A DNA stretch of 40,223 nucleotides from an uncultured Bacteroidales bacterium (GCA_902792435.1 CADAZN010000014.1:1-40223); one strand, 5' to 3'. Counted from the stretch's first letter, positions 16,381 through 25,293 are shown. The notes: generated from the sequence alone by a model not told the origin. A program made the numbers and translations.

Positions 16381-17787
16381 TTATTTGCGCTTCTTGCTTT
16401 TCTTGGTGCTTGTTGATTTTGCCTTCTTTGCGCCTGCTTTCTTATTGGCATCGGCAGGAGCCACTTTTTCGGCATTGGTGCCTTTGGTTTCAGGTGCCGC
16501 TTCAGCGCCCTTTTCCTCAGGTTTGGTCTCCTCAAGTCCCAGTGTCTCAATCTCAAATACGAGGGTCTCGTAGGGCTTGATAGCTCCTCCGGCTCCACGG
16601 TCGCCATAGGCGAGGTTGTAGGGCAGAACAGCAATCATCTTGGCGCCTGGGCGCATCATGAGCAATGCCTCACGGAATCCTGGCACCACCTGGTTAGGTG
16701 CAAAAGCAATTGGCTCCTTGCTCTGGTCAAATGTGTTGCCATCAACGTGAGTGCCTTTGTACATAACCCTAATCTTGTCGGTCTCAACAAACTGTTTGCC
16801 CTTGCCTGGCTCCAGGATTTTGTATACGAGGCCCGAGGGAGCTTGAATGAACTTGGGGTCTTTCTCCAAAAGGTTCTCGATGTACTTCTTGCCCATTGTG
16901 CGGTGGGTGAGTGCCTCGGGGCTGTTCTCCTTGGTGAACGCCTGCACTTCTCGCATGTAGCTCTGAGTTTGAGTGTCGATTGCTTTGAAGTCCTCGGTGG
17001 TTGGCACTTTGGGGTCAGCGAGAATCTCTTTTATGGTTCCCACAAAGAGTTCTTGGTTCATGTTGAGTTGTAGCTGTCGCTTGATGTTCTGCGAGATATT
17101 GAGAACCTCTGAGCCCAGCATCTTGCCGTCAATCATTGGCTGGTTGCTGTCATCAACATTTATGGAGTTGTTGAAACCCTCAATGAAGCGTGCCAGTTTA
17201 GCATCGTCAAATTTCTTCTGCTTAATCATGTTCTGTGCCTGAGCACCAAAGAATCTTCCCATGTTCTGGCTCAGCGAGTCGCTCTTGATGTTAATTAAGC
17301 CAGCATTGCCCATTAAGTTGACGCTGTCTTTTATCAACTCGGTAACCTCACCTATTAGGCGTTTTGCCTCATTGTTGATATCTTTAATTTCGGTGTTCAA
17401 GTTCACTGTAATTGTGGTGTCCTCAAGGCGTGAGAGCATTGCCTGAGCATAGGCAGCGCGATTCAATTCAATGCCTTGCCTGTTCTTCAAGCCTTGAGCA
17501 TTGGTAAAGTACTGTGTTCCCAGTTTATAACCCTCTTTGAACTCTTCGTCTAGAGACTCAACGTTAAGAGCATTTTCAAAAGCTTTGACAAGAACGCTGC
17601 GCTCTTCGCTTGTGGGGGCGTTCATAGCAGCCTGAGTGCCGTAAACCTTTCCAAGCATTATGCTCAGCGAGTCGGCCTTGATGACGCGCATCGCTGCGAT
17701 GGCTGCCACGTCGGGATCTTGTGCGCTAATGTTGATTGCGCCTATTGAGGCTGTTATTGCAATAACCAAAAGAATAATCTTTTTCAT
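16381..17787 (-). CDS. Periplasmic FKBP-type peptidyl-prolyl isomerase with Lys-rich tail
   Basis: 468 residues. A signal peptide (MKKIILLVIAITASIGAINISAQ) predicts export. The N-terminal part holds two FKBP_N-like helical dimerisation segments, recognisable from the repeated pattern KADSLSIMLGKVYGTQAA and KSDSLSQNMGRFFGAQAQ. The FKBP catalytic domain follows at about 315-425 (VPGFREALLMM, PYNLAYGDRG, ETLVFEIETL). The last 40 residues are Lys/Ala-rich and basic, ending KSKKRK, which is unusual and might bind a polyanion. It is the third gene of a three-FKBP cluster. Confidence 0.9.
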   Translation of the reverse strand: MKKIILLVIAITASIGAINISAQDPDVAAIAAMRVIKADSLSIMLGKVYGTQAAMNAPTSEERSVLVKAFENALNVESLDEEFKEGYKLGTQYFTNAQGLKNRQGIELNRAAYAQAMLSRLEDTTITVNLNTEIKDINNEAKRLIGEVTELIKDSVNLMGNAGLINIKSDSLSQNMGRFFGAQAQNMIKQKKFDDAKLARFIEGFNNSINVDDSNQPMIDGKMLGSEVLNISQNIKRQLQLNMNQELFVGTIKEILADPKVPTTEDFKAIDTQTQSYMREVQAFTKENSPEALTHRTMGKKYIENLLEKDPKFIQAPSGLVYKILEPGKGKQFVETDKIRVMYKGTHVDGNTFDQSKEPIAFAPNQVVPGFREALLMMRPGAKMIAVLPYNLAYGDRGAGGAIKPYETLVFEIETLGLEETKPEEKGAEAAPETKGTNAEKVAPADANKKAGAKKAKSTSTKKSKKRK

Positions 17788-17813
17788 AGCTGTTAAAGAT
17801 TTAGATAAAGAAA

Positions 17814-17860
17814 GAAATCTTCCCCACCGCGTCGCTCGATGGGGCGGAGAGGAAGATTTC
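17814..17860 (-). terminator. Intercistronic hairpin in the FKBP cluster
   Basis: GAAATCTTCC (17814-17823) pairs with GGAAGATTTC (17851-17860), and CCCCA/TGGGG can pair inside. It lies between the lipoprotein FKBP gene (upstream) and the 468-residue FKBP gene, so it may partly terminate transcription or set their expression ratio. Confidence 0.5.
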
Positions 17861-17881
17861 CTATGATTTGTTTATTCAATG

Positions 17882-18820
17882 TTATTTCTTGGCTGCAGGT
17901 GCAGGTTTGGGAGCTGGAGCTGCAGCGGGTCTGCCGGGCATACCAGGCATAGCGCTTGGCTCTTCCTTGTGAACACCAATGGCAGTGATCTCAAATACGA
18001 GAGTCTCGTTGGGGCCAATGCCACCCTGTGGGTTACCCTGATCACCATAGGCAAGAGCACCTGGGATGATGGCGATAGCCTTCGTGCCGGGCTTCATGTT
18101 AGAAATAACCTCGCGGAAACCGGGAACAGTCATCTTCAGGTTGAAGGGAACGGGTTTGCCCTTAGAGCTGTCAAACTCCTTGCCGTCGATGTGCTTGCCA
18201 ACGTAGGTAACGTCAACAGTTGCCGAGTCGTTGAAGTTCTCGCCAGCACCTTCCTTAACCACCTTGTAAGCGAGGCCCGAAGCAGTCTTCTTGAAGCCTT
18301 TGTCTTTCTTAACTTGCTCCTCAAGGTACTTCTTACCAGCCTTGTCATTCTCGGCACCCTTAGCTTGCATAGCGCGCATCATCATGCCTTGAATGGCCAT
18401 CTGCATTTGCTGCATCTTAGCCATGTCTACACTGTCCTTGCTTTGTACAGTCTTACGGATTTGATCCATCATAGCTTTCTGGTTGATCTTACCCACCATT
18501 TGCTCTTGCTGTGGCATAGAGCTGAAGATCTGAAGACCCATCATCAAACCCTGGTTGAATGCCTGAGCGCTCTTGCTAGTGTCATTCTTAACCAGTTTTG
18601 CTGCAGCCTCAAGGCCTTTCAAAATCTCGCTTGGCTCAAGACCTTGGTCTCCCATCATCTTGATTTGTGAACCAATCAATTCACCAAATTGAAGTGAGAT
18701 AGAATCCTCGAGTTTGGAATTGGAAGTGTTAGCATTGGCACTTCCGCCTTTCTCGCCATTGCAACTTGCCATAGTGCCAATGAGAACGGCTACCATGAGC
18801 AGTGAAAATAACTTTTTCAT
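17882..18820 (-). CDS. FKBP-type peptidyl-prolyl isomerase lipoprotein
   Basis: 312 residues from the ATG at 18820 (MKKLFSLLMVAVL...). A longer frame to 18883 overlaps the upstream gene and lacks a signal, so it is rejected. The lipobox TMASC gives Cys20 as the lipidated residue. An FKBP_N helical region (about 35-165) precedes the FKBP domain (about 175-285) with VPGFREVISNMKPG, GALAYGDQG and ETLVFEITAIGV. A short Pro/Ala-rich tail closes the protein. It probably helps fold envelope proteins. Confidence 0.92.
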   Translation of the reverse strand: MKKLFSLLMVAVLIGTMASCNGEKGGSANANTSNSKLEDSISLQFGELIGSQIKMMGDQGLEPSEILKGLEAAAKLVKNDTSKSAQAFNQGLMMGLQIFSSMPQQEQMVGKINQKAMMDQIRKTVQSKDSVDMAKMQQMQMAIQGMMMRAMQAKGAENDKAGKKYLEEQVKKDKGFKKTASGLAYKVVKEGAGENFNDSATVDVTYVGKHIDGKEFDSSKGKPVPFNLKMTVPGFREVISNMKPGTKAIAIIPGALAYGDQGNPQGGIGPNETLVFEITAIGVHKEEPSAMPGMPGRPAAAPAPKPAPAAKK

Positions 18821-18866
18821 AATTTCGTTTTCTTTTTTAATAATATTTAATTTGTAAAATTTTTTA

Positions 18867-19457
18867 TTAGCCTTTCTTGTCAACCTTAATCAGTTGAACG
18901 TCAAAGATAAGAGTGCTGTTTGGTTGGATGGGACCTGTGCCATGAGGGCCATAGGCCAGATTTGATGGGATGAACAGGCGCCATGCCGAGCCCTCGCTCA
19001 TCATTTGCAAACCCTCGACCCAACCAGGGATTACCTGACCTACAGCAAAGGTGGCAGGCTCACCGCGCTCTACCGAGCTGTCAAACACTGTTCCGTCGAT
19101 CAGGCGGCCGGTGTAGTGCACAGTAACAACATCGTTAGGACCGGGTTTCACTCCGTCACCTTCCTTGATGACAAGGTACTGGAGGCCACTCTCGGTAACC
19201 TTCACACCTTCTTGCTGAGCGTTCTTGTCAAGGAATTCCTTGCCTAATTTTTCATTCATAGCTCCAGCGTTGGCCTCAAGCTCAGTAAAGAAATCTTGAA
19301 CAACCTGTTTTGCCTCGTCGAAGCTCATTTTCTTCTCGCTGTCCTCATAAACAGCACGCAAGGCGTCGGCAAAATCATCGGCGTTGATGTTGGTGATACC
19401 CGAGCCTTTAAAATTCTGGGCCATACTCAAGCCCAGTGCATAGCTTAATTTATCCAT
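18867..19457 (-). CDS. Cytoplasmic FKBP-type peptidyl-prolyl isomerase (FklB-like)
   Basis: 196 residues with no signal peptide. FKBP_N (MDKLSYALGLSMAQNFKGSG...) spans about 1-80. The FKBP domain spans about 90-196, with VIPGWVEGLQMM, PSNLAYGPHG and STLIFDVQLIKV. Size and layout match FklB/FkpA-type isomerases, here a cytosolic version. It is the first gene of the cluster; 46 bp separate its stop from the lipoprotein FKBP start. Confidence 0.92.
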   Translation of the reverse strand: MDKLSYALGLSMAQNFKGSGITNINADDFADALRAVYEDSEKKMSFDEAKQVVQDFFTELEANAGAMNEKLGKEFLDKNAQQEGVKVTESGLQYLVIKEGDGVKPGPNDVVTVHYTGRLIDGTVFDSSVERGEPATFAVGQVIPGWVEGLQMMSEGSAWRLFIPSNLAYGPHGTGPIQPNSTLIFDVQLIKVDKKG

Positions 19458-19497
19458 TATTGTTAAGTCAGTTTTTATGATTTCTCAATTCAAACTG

Positions 19498-19505
19498 CAA
19501 AGTTA
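19498..19505 (-). promoter_or_regulatory. -7 element of the FKBP cluster
   Basis: TAACTTTG on the minus strand fits TAnnTTTG and lies about 40 bp before the ATG at 19457. The -33 element is poor (TTG at 19522-19524, 16 bp away). Its presence suggests the FKBP genes are transcribed separately from the long cluster upstream. Confidence 0.4.
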
Positions 19506-19609
19506 AAGACATTTACTGTTTCAACGGCCATTTTTTATATAAAAATTGTGAAAAACTCTCCCAACAAATCCCCAAAACTCAACCAATGGCTATAAGGTGA
19601 CAACCATTT

Positions 19610-19921
19610 TTAATAAGAGCTCTCCTCTTCATCATATTCGCCATCATCATAATCTTCGTCGTCATATTTATTCTCATTAGAATCATAATCATCGTAGGTT
19701 GAGGCCATTTCGGCTTGGACCTCTGCTATAGCTCTATCGGCTGCAGCTGTTGCTTCAGCAACAGCCTTTTCAGCCTCAGCATTGGCTTCATCGGTGATTA
19801 ACTGGGCCTCCTGCTTGTAGTTATAGTCATAGCCATTATCTGAGTCATACGAACTGGCTTGCCCCACTATATTACCGAAGTCCTCGAAATTGTCGATTGT
19901 ATGTGAACCCGAACTGTTCAA
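19610..19921 (-). CDS. Acidic Tyr/Asp-rich protein, possible detached C-terminal tail
   Basis: 103 residues if translation starts at TTG (19921), which overlaps the TGA stop of the preceding zinc-ribbon gene as TTGA. It has no ATG in a useful place. The middle is a short helical Ala/Glu segment (ANAEAEKAVAEATAAADRAI) and the last 35 residues are almost all Asp, Glu, Tyr and Ser. The preceding gene ends right after a TM helix, where sister proteins continue with an acidic extracytoplasmic tail. So this may be that tail, separated by a frameshift (mutation or programmed), or a translationally coupled small protein. Confidence 0.5.
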   Translation of the reverse strand: MNSSGSHTIDNFEDFGNIVGQASSYDSDNGYDYNYKQEAQLITDEANAEAEKAVAEATAAADRAIAEVQAEMASTYDDYDSNENKYDDEDYDDGEYDEEESSY

Positions 19922-20721
19922 TTAGATAACCAGATTAGAAGAAATATAAACAAAATTATCAAGGTCGATATTATCAAAAATGTTTGTGACATGCAACAAC
20001 AACTTTTCTTATTGTTTGTTACAGGGGTGGACTGAACGGGTGCAGGGGTGTCGCCCCAGTAAAGCTCATGGCCGCAGCTGATGCATGCAGCAGAGCCTTC
20101 TTTTACTGCAGCACCACAAATGGGGCAGTGGAAAAATTCTTCTTCCTCTAGTGGCGGTGGTAATGAATGCTCCACCTGTTGAGGCGATGGTTCTTCATGT
20201 TGTGGAGTGGGCTCCATCTGTGGCAACGGTGGCGTGTCAACAACAGTCAATGGTGGTGGCAAGGTGGAATCTTGTTGTAATTCGGAACCTTTATTCTGCA
20301 ATGCTATAGGATAGGCACAGTTGGAGCAAAAATTGACATCAGCCGAGACTTTTTCCCCACAATTAGGGCAAACAATGAAATTGTTCTCGACCTCTTCCCG
20401 AGTCTTGCGCTCGGTCTCTTCCTTTTCCTTGAGTTCAGCCTCTAGCCTTAAACGCTCGGTTTCCAGTCTCAAACGTTCAGCTTCCAGTCTCAAGCGCTCA
20501 GCTTCTTCTTGTGCCTTGCGCTCGGCCTCTTGTCTCAATCGCTCGGCTTCTTGAATTTTCCGCTGGCGTTGTTGTTCTAATAGCTCATCGTCCGAGAGGG
20601 CATCGGCAAGCTCAGGGTGCTCTAGCTCATAGGCGGCACGGTCAAGAGGTTGCTTTGCGCCACAGTAGGTGCAAAACTTCAAGTGTTCATCAATCTCCCT
20701 ATAGCATTTTACGCATTTCAT
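19918..20721 (-). CDS. Zinc-ribbon membrane protein A (three zinc ribbons, C-terminal TM)
   Basis: 267 residues. The common head has Cys3/Cys6 and Cys17/Cys20 (CxxC-x10-CxxC), then HPELADALS, then a highly charged helix of RLRLEAE-type repeats to about residue 110. Two further zinc ribbons follow, at Cys118/121/132/135 and Cys199/202/213/216, separated by a Pro-rich linker (about 153-190). A TM helix at about 245-265 ends the protein with no tail. It has the most zinc ribbons of the six sister proteins. The zinc-ribbon part should be cytosolic. Ligand and partner are unknown. Confidence 0.85.
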   Translation of the reverse strand: MKCVKCYREIDEHLKFCTYCGAKQPLDRAAYELEHPELADALSDDELLEQQRQRKIQEAERLRQEAERKAQEEAERLRLEAERLRLETERLRLEAELKEKEETERKTREEVENNFIVCPNCGEKVSADVNFCSNCAYPIALQNKGSELQQDSTLPPPLTVVDTPPLPQMEPTPQHEEPSPQQVEHSLPPPLEEEEFFHCPICGAAVKEGSAACISCGHELYWGDTPAPVQSTPVTNNKKSCCCMSQTFLIISTLIILFIFLLIWLSN

Positions 20722-20763
20722 ACTACTTACTTGGCAAGTTCTCAGTTTGCTATATATAACTTA

Positions 20764-22032
20764 TTATATTCGCTCACAACCAAAGTGCATGTAATCACTG
20801 GTAGCAAGACAATGTCCATCATTATAAACTTTAAGCCGGCACTTCAAGTGCTTCCAGTCATGTTTGCTCTTGATTTGAGTGTAGGGTATCCATAGCTGAA
20901 GGTCTTGCCAAGTGGACTCATCGTAGCTGGGTGTAACGTTGACCGATGTGCACACTTGACCGCTAGAAGTCTTGTATAGTCCATCGGTGTCGTTGATTTG
21001 GCGTCCATCGTCAAAATAGAATAGGCACACCACTCTCACTGAGCAACCAAGCAAATTGGTCGCTTTCATGTTCACATGAATCTTGATGCCTTCTTGCACT
21101 TCATGTTCAAGCCATGCATCGTTAATATAAACACTTTTGTCTTCAAATGGTGTTCCATTACTCTGGGAAACGTGCGTGTTATAGCCATTTAGATTCTCGC
21201 TATAACAATCGATGGGTCTGTCAGGATGATGGTAGCTAAGAGCATTGGGTTGTTCCTCACCAATTGTCCTATTGGGTTGGACTGCTACTTGTTGTTGAGG
21301 TCCAGCTATGGGGGTGTTAACTACCGCTTCAGCCGAGTCTCCATCGTGGCTTGCCGATAATTCAGTGCCAGAGTTTGCATCTTTGTTTTGGTAGATTATA
21401 TATCCACCCAAAAGAGCTATTGCAGCAATCAAGGCCACAACCAATATAGTTAGAGCCACTTTACTGTTATCTTTCTCTTTAGGAGGATTGTAGCCAGCAC
21501 TTGCGTTAGCACTTGTGCCAACACCTGTGCCAGCAAAACCACCTTGCTCTGCTATGGGTGCTCGCATGGGATTTCCACAATGAGGACAAGAAGCTGCGCG
21601 TGGCGATATCAGTCGCCCACATTCAGGGCAACCTATCAGGTTGCTAAACGTTGCTGAGCCTTGCTGTGGTTGCTGCTCATAGTTTGGATTATAGCCTCTA
21701 TCATACCCTGAAGATGACGGGGGTTGATTTCCTAAGCTACCTTCTTGATATTTAGGATACTGTTGCGCTACTTGGCTTTGAGCCAAAGCCTCCTCACGTG
21801 CCTTGCGCTCGGCTTCCTCTTGTGCCAGCCGCTCGGCTTCTATCCTCTGGCGCTCGGCTTCCTCAATTTGCCGTTGGCGCTCTAGCTCTTGTTGCTCTTC
21901 TTCACTGAGAGCATCGGCGAGTTCGGGGTGCTCACGCTCATAGGCGGCACGGTCAACGGGCTGCTTTGCGCCGCAGTGGGTGCAAAACTTCAAGTGCTCA
22001 TCAATCTCCCTATAACAGTTAATGCATTTCAT
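20764..22032 (-). CDS. Zinc-ribbon membrane protein B with extracytoplasmic beta domain
   Basis: 422 residues. The common zinc-ribbon head (Cys3/6/17/20) and charged helix (about 45-85) are followed by a Gln/Tyr/Pro-rich linker, a second zinc ribbon (Cys135/138/149/152), and a TM helix (about 192-213). Beyond the membrane lies a low-complexity spacer and a C-terminal domain of about 130 residues (from about 290). That domain has alternating beta strands, for example GIKIHVNMKATNLLG and RVVCLFYFDDGRQI, consistent with an immunoglobulin-like sandwich. Similar domains occur in bacterial caspase/TPR conflict proteins as far as I recall, but I cannot verify that here. The first 150 bp are nearly identical to proteins C and D. 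Confidence 0.85.
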   Translation of the reverse strand: MKCINCYREIDEHLKFCTHCGAKQPVDRAAYEREHPELADALSEEEQQELERQRQIEEAERQRIEAERLAQEEAERKAREEALAQSQVAQQYPKYQEGSLGNQPPSSSGYDRGYNPNYEQQPQQGSATFSNLIGCPECGRLISPRAASCPHCGNPMRAPIAEQGGFAGTGVGTSANASAGYNPPKEKDNSKVALTILVVALIAAIALLGGYIIYQNKDANSGTELSASHDGDSAEAVVNTPIAGPQQQVAVQPNRTIGEEQPNALSYHHPDRPIDCYSENLNGYNTHVSQSNGTPFEDKSVYINDAWLEHEVQEGIKIHVNMKATNLLGCSVRVVCLFYFDDGRQINDTDGLYKTSSGQVCTSVNVTPSYDESTWQDLQLWIPYTQIKSKHDWKHLKCRLKVYNDGHCLATSDYMHFGCERI

Positions 22033-22061
22033 TTATTTGCTAATATAATAAATTCTTAAAA

Positions 22062-23327
22062 TCATTTATACCTTTCTATTATTTTTGTACCACTTTGCCC
22101 TTCTAATTCCTTATTTTCTTCATTACAATTTGATGTCTCTACTTTGAAGAGCACACCCTTAACTTCTCTTTTTGTTATTGTTCTATTTTCCGTCTCACGA
22201 TTTAACTCCTTTGTAAGTAAATAGTACCCACAATCAATATTATCTACAATTATTCTAGAAGTCTTTTTTGTCATTCTTGTTGCTGATGGCGTTATTGGTT
22301 CTAGCATTGTCAGTGGAATGTTGCAGTATTTATCCTTTTTAAAATCCTTTTCAGCATAATCTTCACTTATCTTACGGAATCTCAATCCATCGTTCAAATA
22401 ATTAACCTCAATAATCAGCCTGCTTTTTTCAAGATTGATAACATCACCACGGTAGAGTACTTTCATTTCATGTCCTTTGTTCTCGATTTTTTCAAGATTT
22501 AGAAGGTTGGTGTTGTTGATAACCACATTGTCACCAACGATGTCTTTGTCAAATTCTTGTTGATATTTTTGATTACGAACAGAGTAGTATTCCACAACAT
22601 CATTGGCATTAACCACAATCTCTTTTGAGTTGCTGTCCTCAAGAGTTATTGTATTGTTAGTCCAATCCTTTTTCTTTAAGGCCCCTGAAACTTTTTCTTC
22701 ATTTTTCAAAACATAAGTGTCAATAAGAACACTTTGATCATAGAGGGTCATATCTTCATTAATGCGTACCTTTTCAAGAATATCAACATCTGCTGACTTG
22801 AATCCGCTCTTGTCACCATTATTGGAAGTCAATTCCCAGTGGCTACCAGGAACCTGGGCTGTAACGTAGCCCTCAACCGAGTGATTAGTACTAACGGTAG
22901 TAACTTTATCGCGCACACCATTAAGCAGAGACTTATCAGGGACTTCTCGACTTATTTTCTTTATGGAATACGGATCAATATCTTTATCTTTACTTTCGTT
23001 TTCTGAGAAACTCTTAGTGAAAGGGAAAGATATATTGTCTTCACTTTCAACAATCGCATCTGATTTAGTTACATATTCTTCACCTTTAAAGGTTTTTATG
23101 CGCTCTCCTCCATTTTCAAGTTTAGTTCGTTCAAAAACATCAGATGAACTCACTGTCACTGTCATAGAAATCTTATCTGCCATGAAAATAATTTTACCAT
23201 TTTTTTTCATGCCAGCAGTATAACCTTGAAGAACTGTGCCGTCTTTGAGCTCAATTGTTTCAAGAATTAGGGCTTGAGCACTATACGTCATAAGTGTCGC
23301 CACCAATAGAAATAACAAACGTTTCAT
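22062..23327 (-). CDS. Secreted beta-rich protein with repeated LKDGTV-type units
   Basis: 421 residues with a signal peptide (MKRLLFLLVATLMTYSAQA). Two or more segments share the pattern of a short strand, Gly turn and long strand pair: IELKDGTVLQGYTAGM (about 25-40) and YVLKNEEKVSGALKKKDW (about 205). Each is followed by a 'DVxEyy'-like strand. This fits small SH3- or Sm-like barrels seen in Bacteroidetes envelope proteins; no enzyme motif is visible. It has no zinc ribbon and interrupts the run of zinc-ribbon genes, so it may be an extracytoplasmic partner. The gene is AT-rich. Confidence 0.75.
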   Translation of the reverse strand: MKRLLFLLVATLMTYSAQALILETIELKDGTVLQGYTAGMKKNGKIIFMADKISMTVTVSSSDVFERTKLENGGERIKTFKGEEYVTKSDAIVESEDNISFPFTKSFSENESKDKDIDPYSIKKISREVPDKSLLNGVRDKVTTVSTNHSVEGYVTAQVPGSHWELTSNNGDKSGFKSADVDILEKVRINEDMTLYDQSVLIDTYVLKNEEKVSGALKKKDWTNNTITLEDSNSKEIVVNANDVVEYYSVRNQKYQQEFDKDIVGDNVVINNTNLLNLEKIENKGHEMKVLYRGDVINLEKSRLIIEVNYLNDGLRFRKISEDYAEKDFKKDKYCNIPLTMLEPITPSATRMTKKTSRIIVDNIDCGYYLLTKELNRETENRTITKREVKGVLFKVETSNCNEENKELEGQSGTKIIERYK

Positions 23328-23409
23328 ACTACTATACTTGAGTAACGTATATTAATTTAATATAATATAAGTACTTTATTGGCATACAAAAAAATTGCTT
23401 TATTATTAA

Positions 23410-24522
23410 TTATCTGGGGCCCATCACACCATAGCCAGTTGCGTTATTCTCCTGATTCGCATTACCATGGTGCGGATTTGCATTGCCTTGTGTCTTTATG
23501 GGTGCATTGCCTTGTGGTGGATTTGCATTGCCTTGTTGAGCCTGCTGCTTGCCTTGTGAAGGTGTTTGTTGATTATTTGATTTCGCTGTTTGATTTGATT
23601 TTGACTGATTTTGTTGATGCTGAGCATTTCGCTGTTGATGCTGAGCATTTCGCTGTTGATGCTGAGCATTTCGCTGTTGATGTTGAGCATTTCGCTGTTG
23701 ATGCTGAACAGCATGCTGACTCTGACGATCTCCATTCTGTTGCCCAGCCTCTCGAGGTTGTTCTTGCCTTAAAGATTGCGTTTGCCCACGTTGAGGTTGC
23801 TGTTGCTCAACTGTTTTGGTGACTTTCTGTTGAGCTCGCTGCTGAATATCAGTTGGTGTCGTATGTTTACTTTCTTCCACATCTGCGCTAGCTTCATTAT
23901 CATTTATTTTTACCACGGTATTTTGCCCTCTTTGGTCTTCAACATTCTCCTTAATTGGAAAGAATGTATCAGCCCAATGAGAACATACCCAAAATGTCAA
24001 AACTGCACCAATTGCTATACCAGCAAAAAGCATAAGTATGTGTAAAATCCTTTTCTTTGCTTCTGGTTTTCTTTCACTTGTATCAACTGTATTCGTTTTA
24101 TCTTGATATTTAGGCTTGACATGTGTACGAAATCCAGTCAAAGGAGGGTTAACAGCCGCCGGCTTTTGCACTTTAGGTATTTTAGATGCCTTGGTAACTT
24201 CGAGCGATTTTTGAGCAATTGCTGTTTTCGCAAGATTTGCACTAGCTAATCCCTTTTCCTGTGCTCTACGTTCAAACTCTACTTTTACCCTACGTTCAAT
24301 TTCTTCTTGCATCCTGCGCTCGATGTCTTCCATTGTTTTGAGCTCGGCCTCCTCAATTTGCTGTCGGCGTTCTAGCTCTTGTTGCTCTTCTTCACTGAGA
24401 GCATCGGCGAGCTCGGGGTGCTCACGTTCATAGGCAGCACGGTCAAGAGGCTGCTTTGCACCGCAATAGGTGCAAAACTTCAAGTGCTCATCAATCTCCC
24501 TATAACAGTTAATGCATTTCAT
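23410..24522 (-). CDS. Zinc-ribbon membrane protein C with NAQHQQR-repeat tail
   Basis: 370 residues from the ATG at 24522; an upstream frame to 24576 overlaps the previous gene and is rejected. The common zinc-ribbon head (Cys3/6/17/20) and charged helix (to about 90) come first, then a Lys-rich linker, and a TM helix at about 159-181 with basic residues before it. That topology puts the head in the cytosol. Outside, WADTFFPIKENVEDQRGQN matches the juxtamembrane segment of the protein at 34481. The tail is Gln/Asn/His-rich with four to five tandem heptads NAQHQQR (about 272-304) and is probably disordered. Confidence 0.85.
   Translation of the reverse strand: MKCINCYREIDEHLKFCTYCGAKQPLDRAAYEREHPELADALSEEEQQELERRQQIEEAELKTMEDIERRMQEEIERRVKVEFERRAQEKGLASANLAKTAIAQKSLEVTKASKIPKVQKPAAVNPPLTGFRTHVKPKYQDKTNTVDTSERKPEAKKRILHILMLFAGIAIGAVLTFWVCSHWADTFFPIKENVEDQRGQNTVVKINDNEASADVEESKHTTPTDIQQRAQQKVTKTVEQQQPQRGQTQSLRQEQPREAGQQNGDRQSQHAVQHQQRNAQHQQRNAQHQQRNAQHQQRNAQHQQNQSKSNQTAKSNNQQTPSQGKQQAQQGNANPPQGNAPIKTQGNANPHHGNANQENNATGYGVMGPR
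23612..23708 (-). repeat. 21-bp tandem repeat encoding NAQHQQR heptads
   Basis: The unit TGTTGATGCTGAGCATTTCGC occurs at 23612, 23633, 23654 and 23675 (one base changed) with a decayed fifth copy from 23696. The length is a multiple of three, so copy number can vary without loss of frame. Confidence 0.85.
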
Positions 24523-24547
24523 TTTCTGTAAGATTACTTGATTCTTC

Positions 24548-25222
24548 TTATTGGAATTGTGCAATAATAAGAACAACGAGAATCAAAATTATAACGATTA
24601 ACAGAGCATATAATCCTGATGATCCCCCTTTCGTCTCCTGTGCTTCCTGCGATTCTGTATAAGAATCAACAAGCGTGGGTTGGGGAGCTAACTCTGGTGG
24701 GGCAATTGTGGCTATAGGATAGCCACAACTGGGGCAGCTTTGGGCACGTGGCGACACCATGTGGCCGCAGTCGGGGCAAGCGATAAGATTGCTTGAGGGC
24801 TGGGGCATATATTCCACAGTGCTCTGTTGATATTGTTGCACCTCGGGTGCCTGGTCTTCGATAGCGACGGGTTCGCTTTCGGGCACATATCCATTATCAC
24901 CATTATAGGCACTTTGAGCCTCCTCAATAGCTTGAGCTTGGGCTTGTGCAGCCATAGCCTCTTCTTGTGCCTTGCGTTCAGCCTCCTCTTGTGCCAGCCG
25001 CTCGGCTTCTTGCCTCTGGCGTTCAGCCTCTTGCCTCTGGCGCTCGGCCTCCTCTATTTGCCGCTGACGCTCTAGCTCTTGTTGCTCTTCTTCACTGAGA
25101 GCATCGGCGAGCTCGGGATGCTCACGCTCATAGGCCTCACGGTCAAGAGGCTGCTTTGTACCGCAATAGGTGCAAAATTTCAAATTATCGGCAATTTCGC
25201 GATAGCAATTTATACATTTCAT
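24548..25222 (-). CDS. Zinc-ribbon membrane protein D (tail-anchored)
   Basis: 224 residues. The common zinc-ribbon head (Cys3/6/17/20) and HPELADALSEEE are followed by a charged helix of RQRQEAE repeats (about 45-95), an acidic Gln-rich linker, and a second zinc ribbon (Cys149/152/163/166) almost identical in layout to that of protein B. A C-terminal TM helix (about 203-222) leaves only two or three residues outside. This is the minimal form of the family: all visible domains are cytosolic. Confidence 0.85.
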   Translation of the reverse strand: MKCINCYREIADNLKFCTYCGTKQPLDREAYEREHPELADALSEEEQQELERQRQIEEAERQRQEAERQRQEAERLAQEEAERKAQEEAMAAQAQAQAIEEAQSAYNGDNGYVPESEPVAIEDQAPEVQQYQQSTVEYMPQPSSNLIACPDCGHMVSPRAQSCPSCGYPIATIAPPELAPQPTLVDSYTESQEAQETKGGSSGLYALLIVIILILVVLIIAQFQ

Positions 25223-25253
25223 ATCAGTTATAATTTGTAGTTTCCACTAACCT

Positions 25254-25276
25254 CTAATCTCTAATCTCTAATCACT
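25254..25276. repeat. Short tandem heptamer tract in an intergenic gap
   Basis: CTCTAAT-type heptamers occur three times between the BACON-protein stop and the start of zinc-ribbon gene D. A related but looser TTAATCTCCAAT sequence lies between the subtilase and the four-TM gene near 38907. No function can be assigned. Confidence 0.4.
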
Positions 25277-25293
25277 AATTAGTAATTGGGTTC

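Noticed and set aside
23612-23708. Possible CRISPR-like array
   Set aside because: The repeats are 21 bp, directly abutting with no spacers, and encode NAQHQQR heptads in frame.
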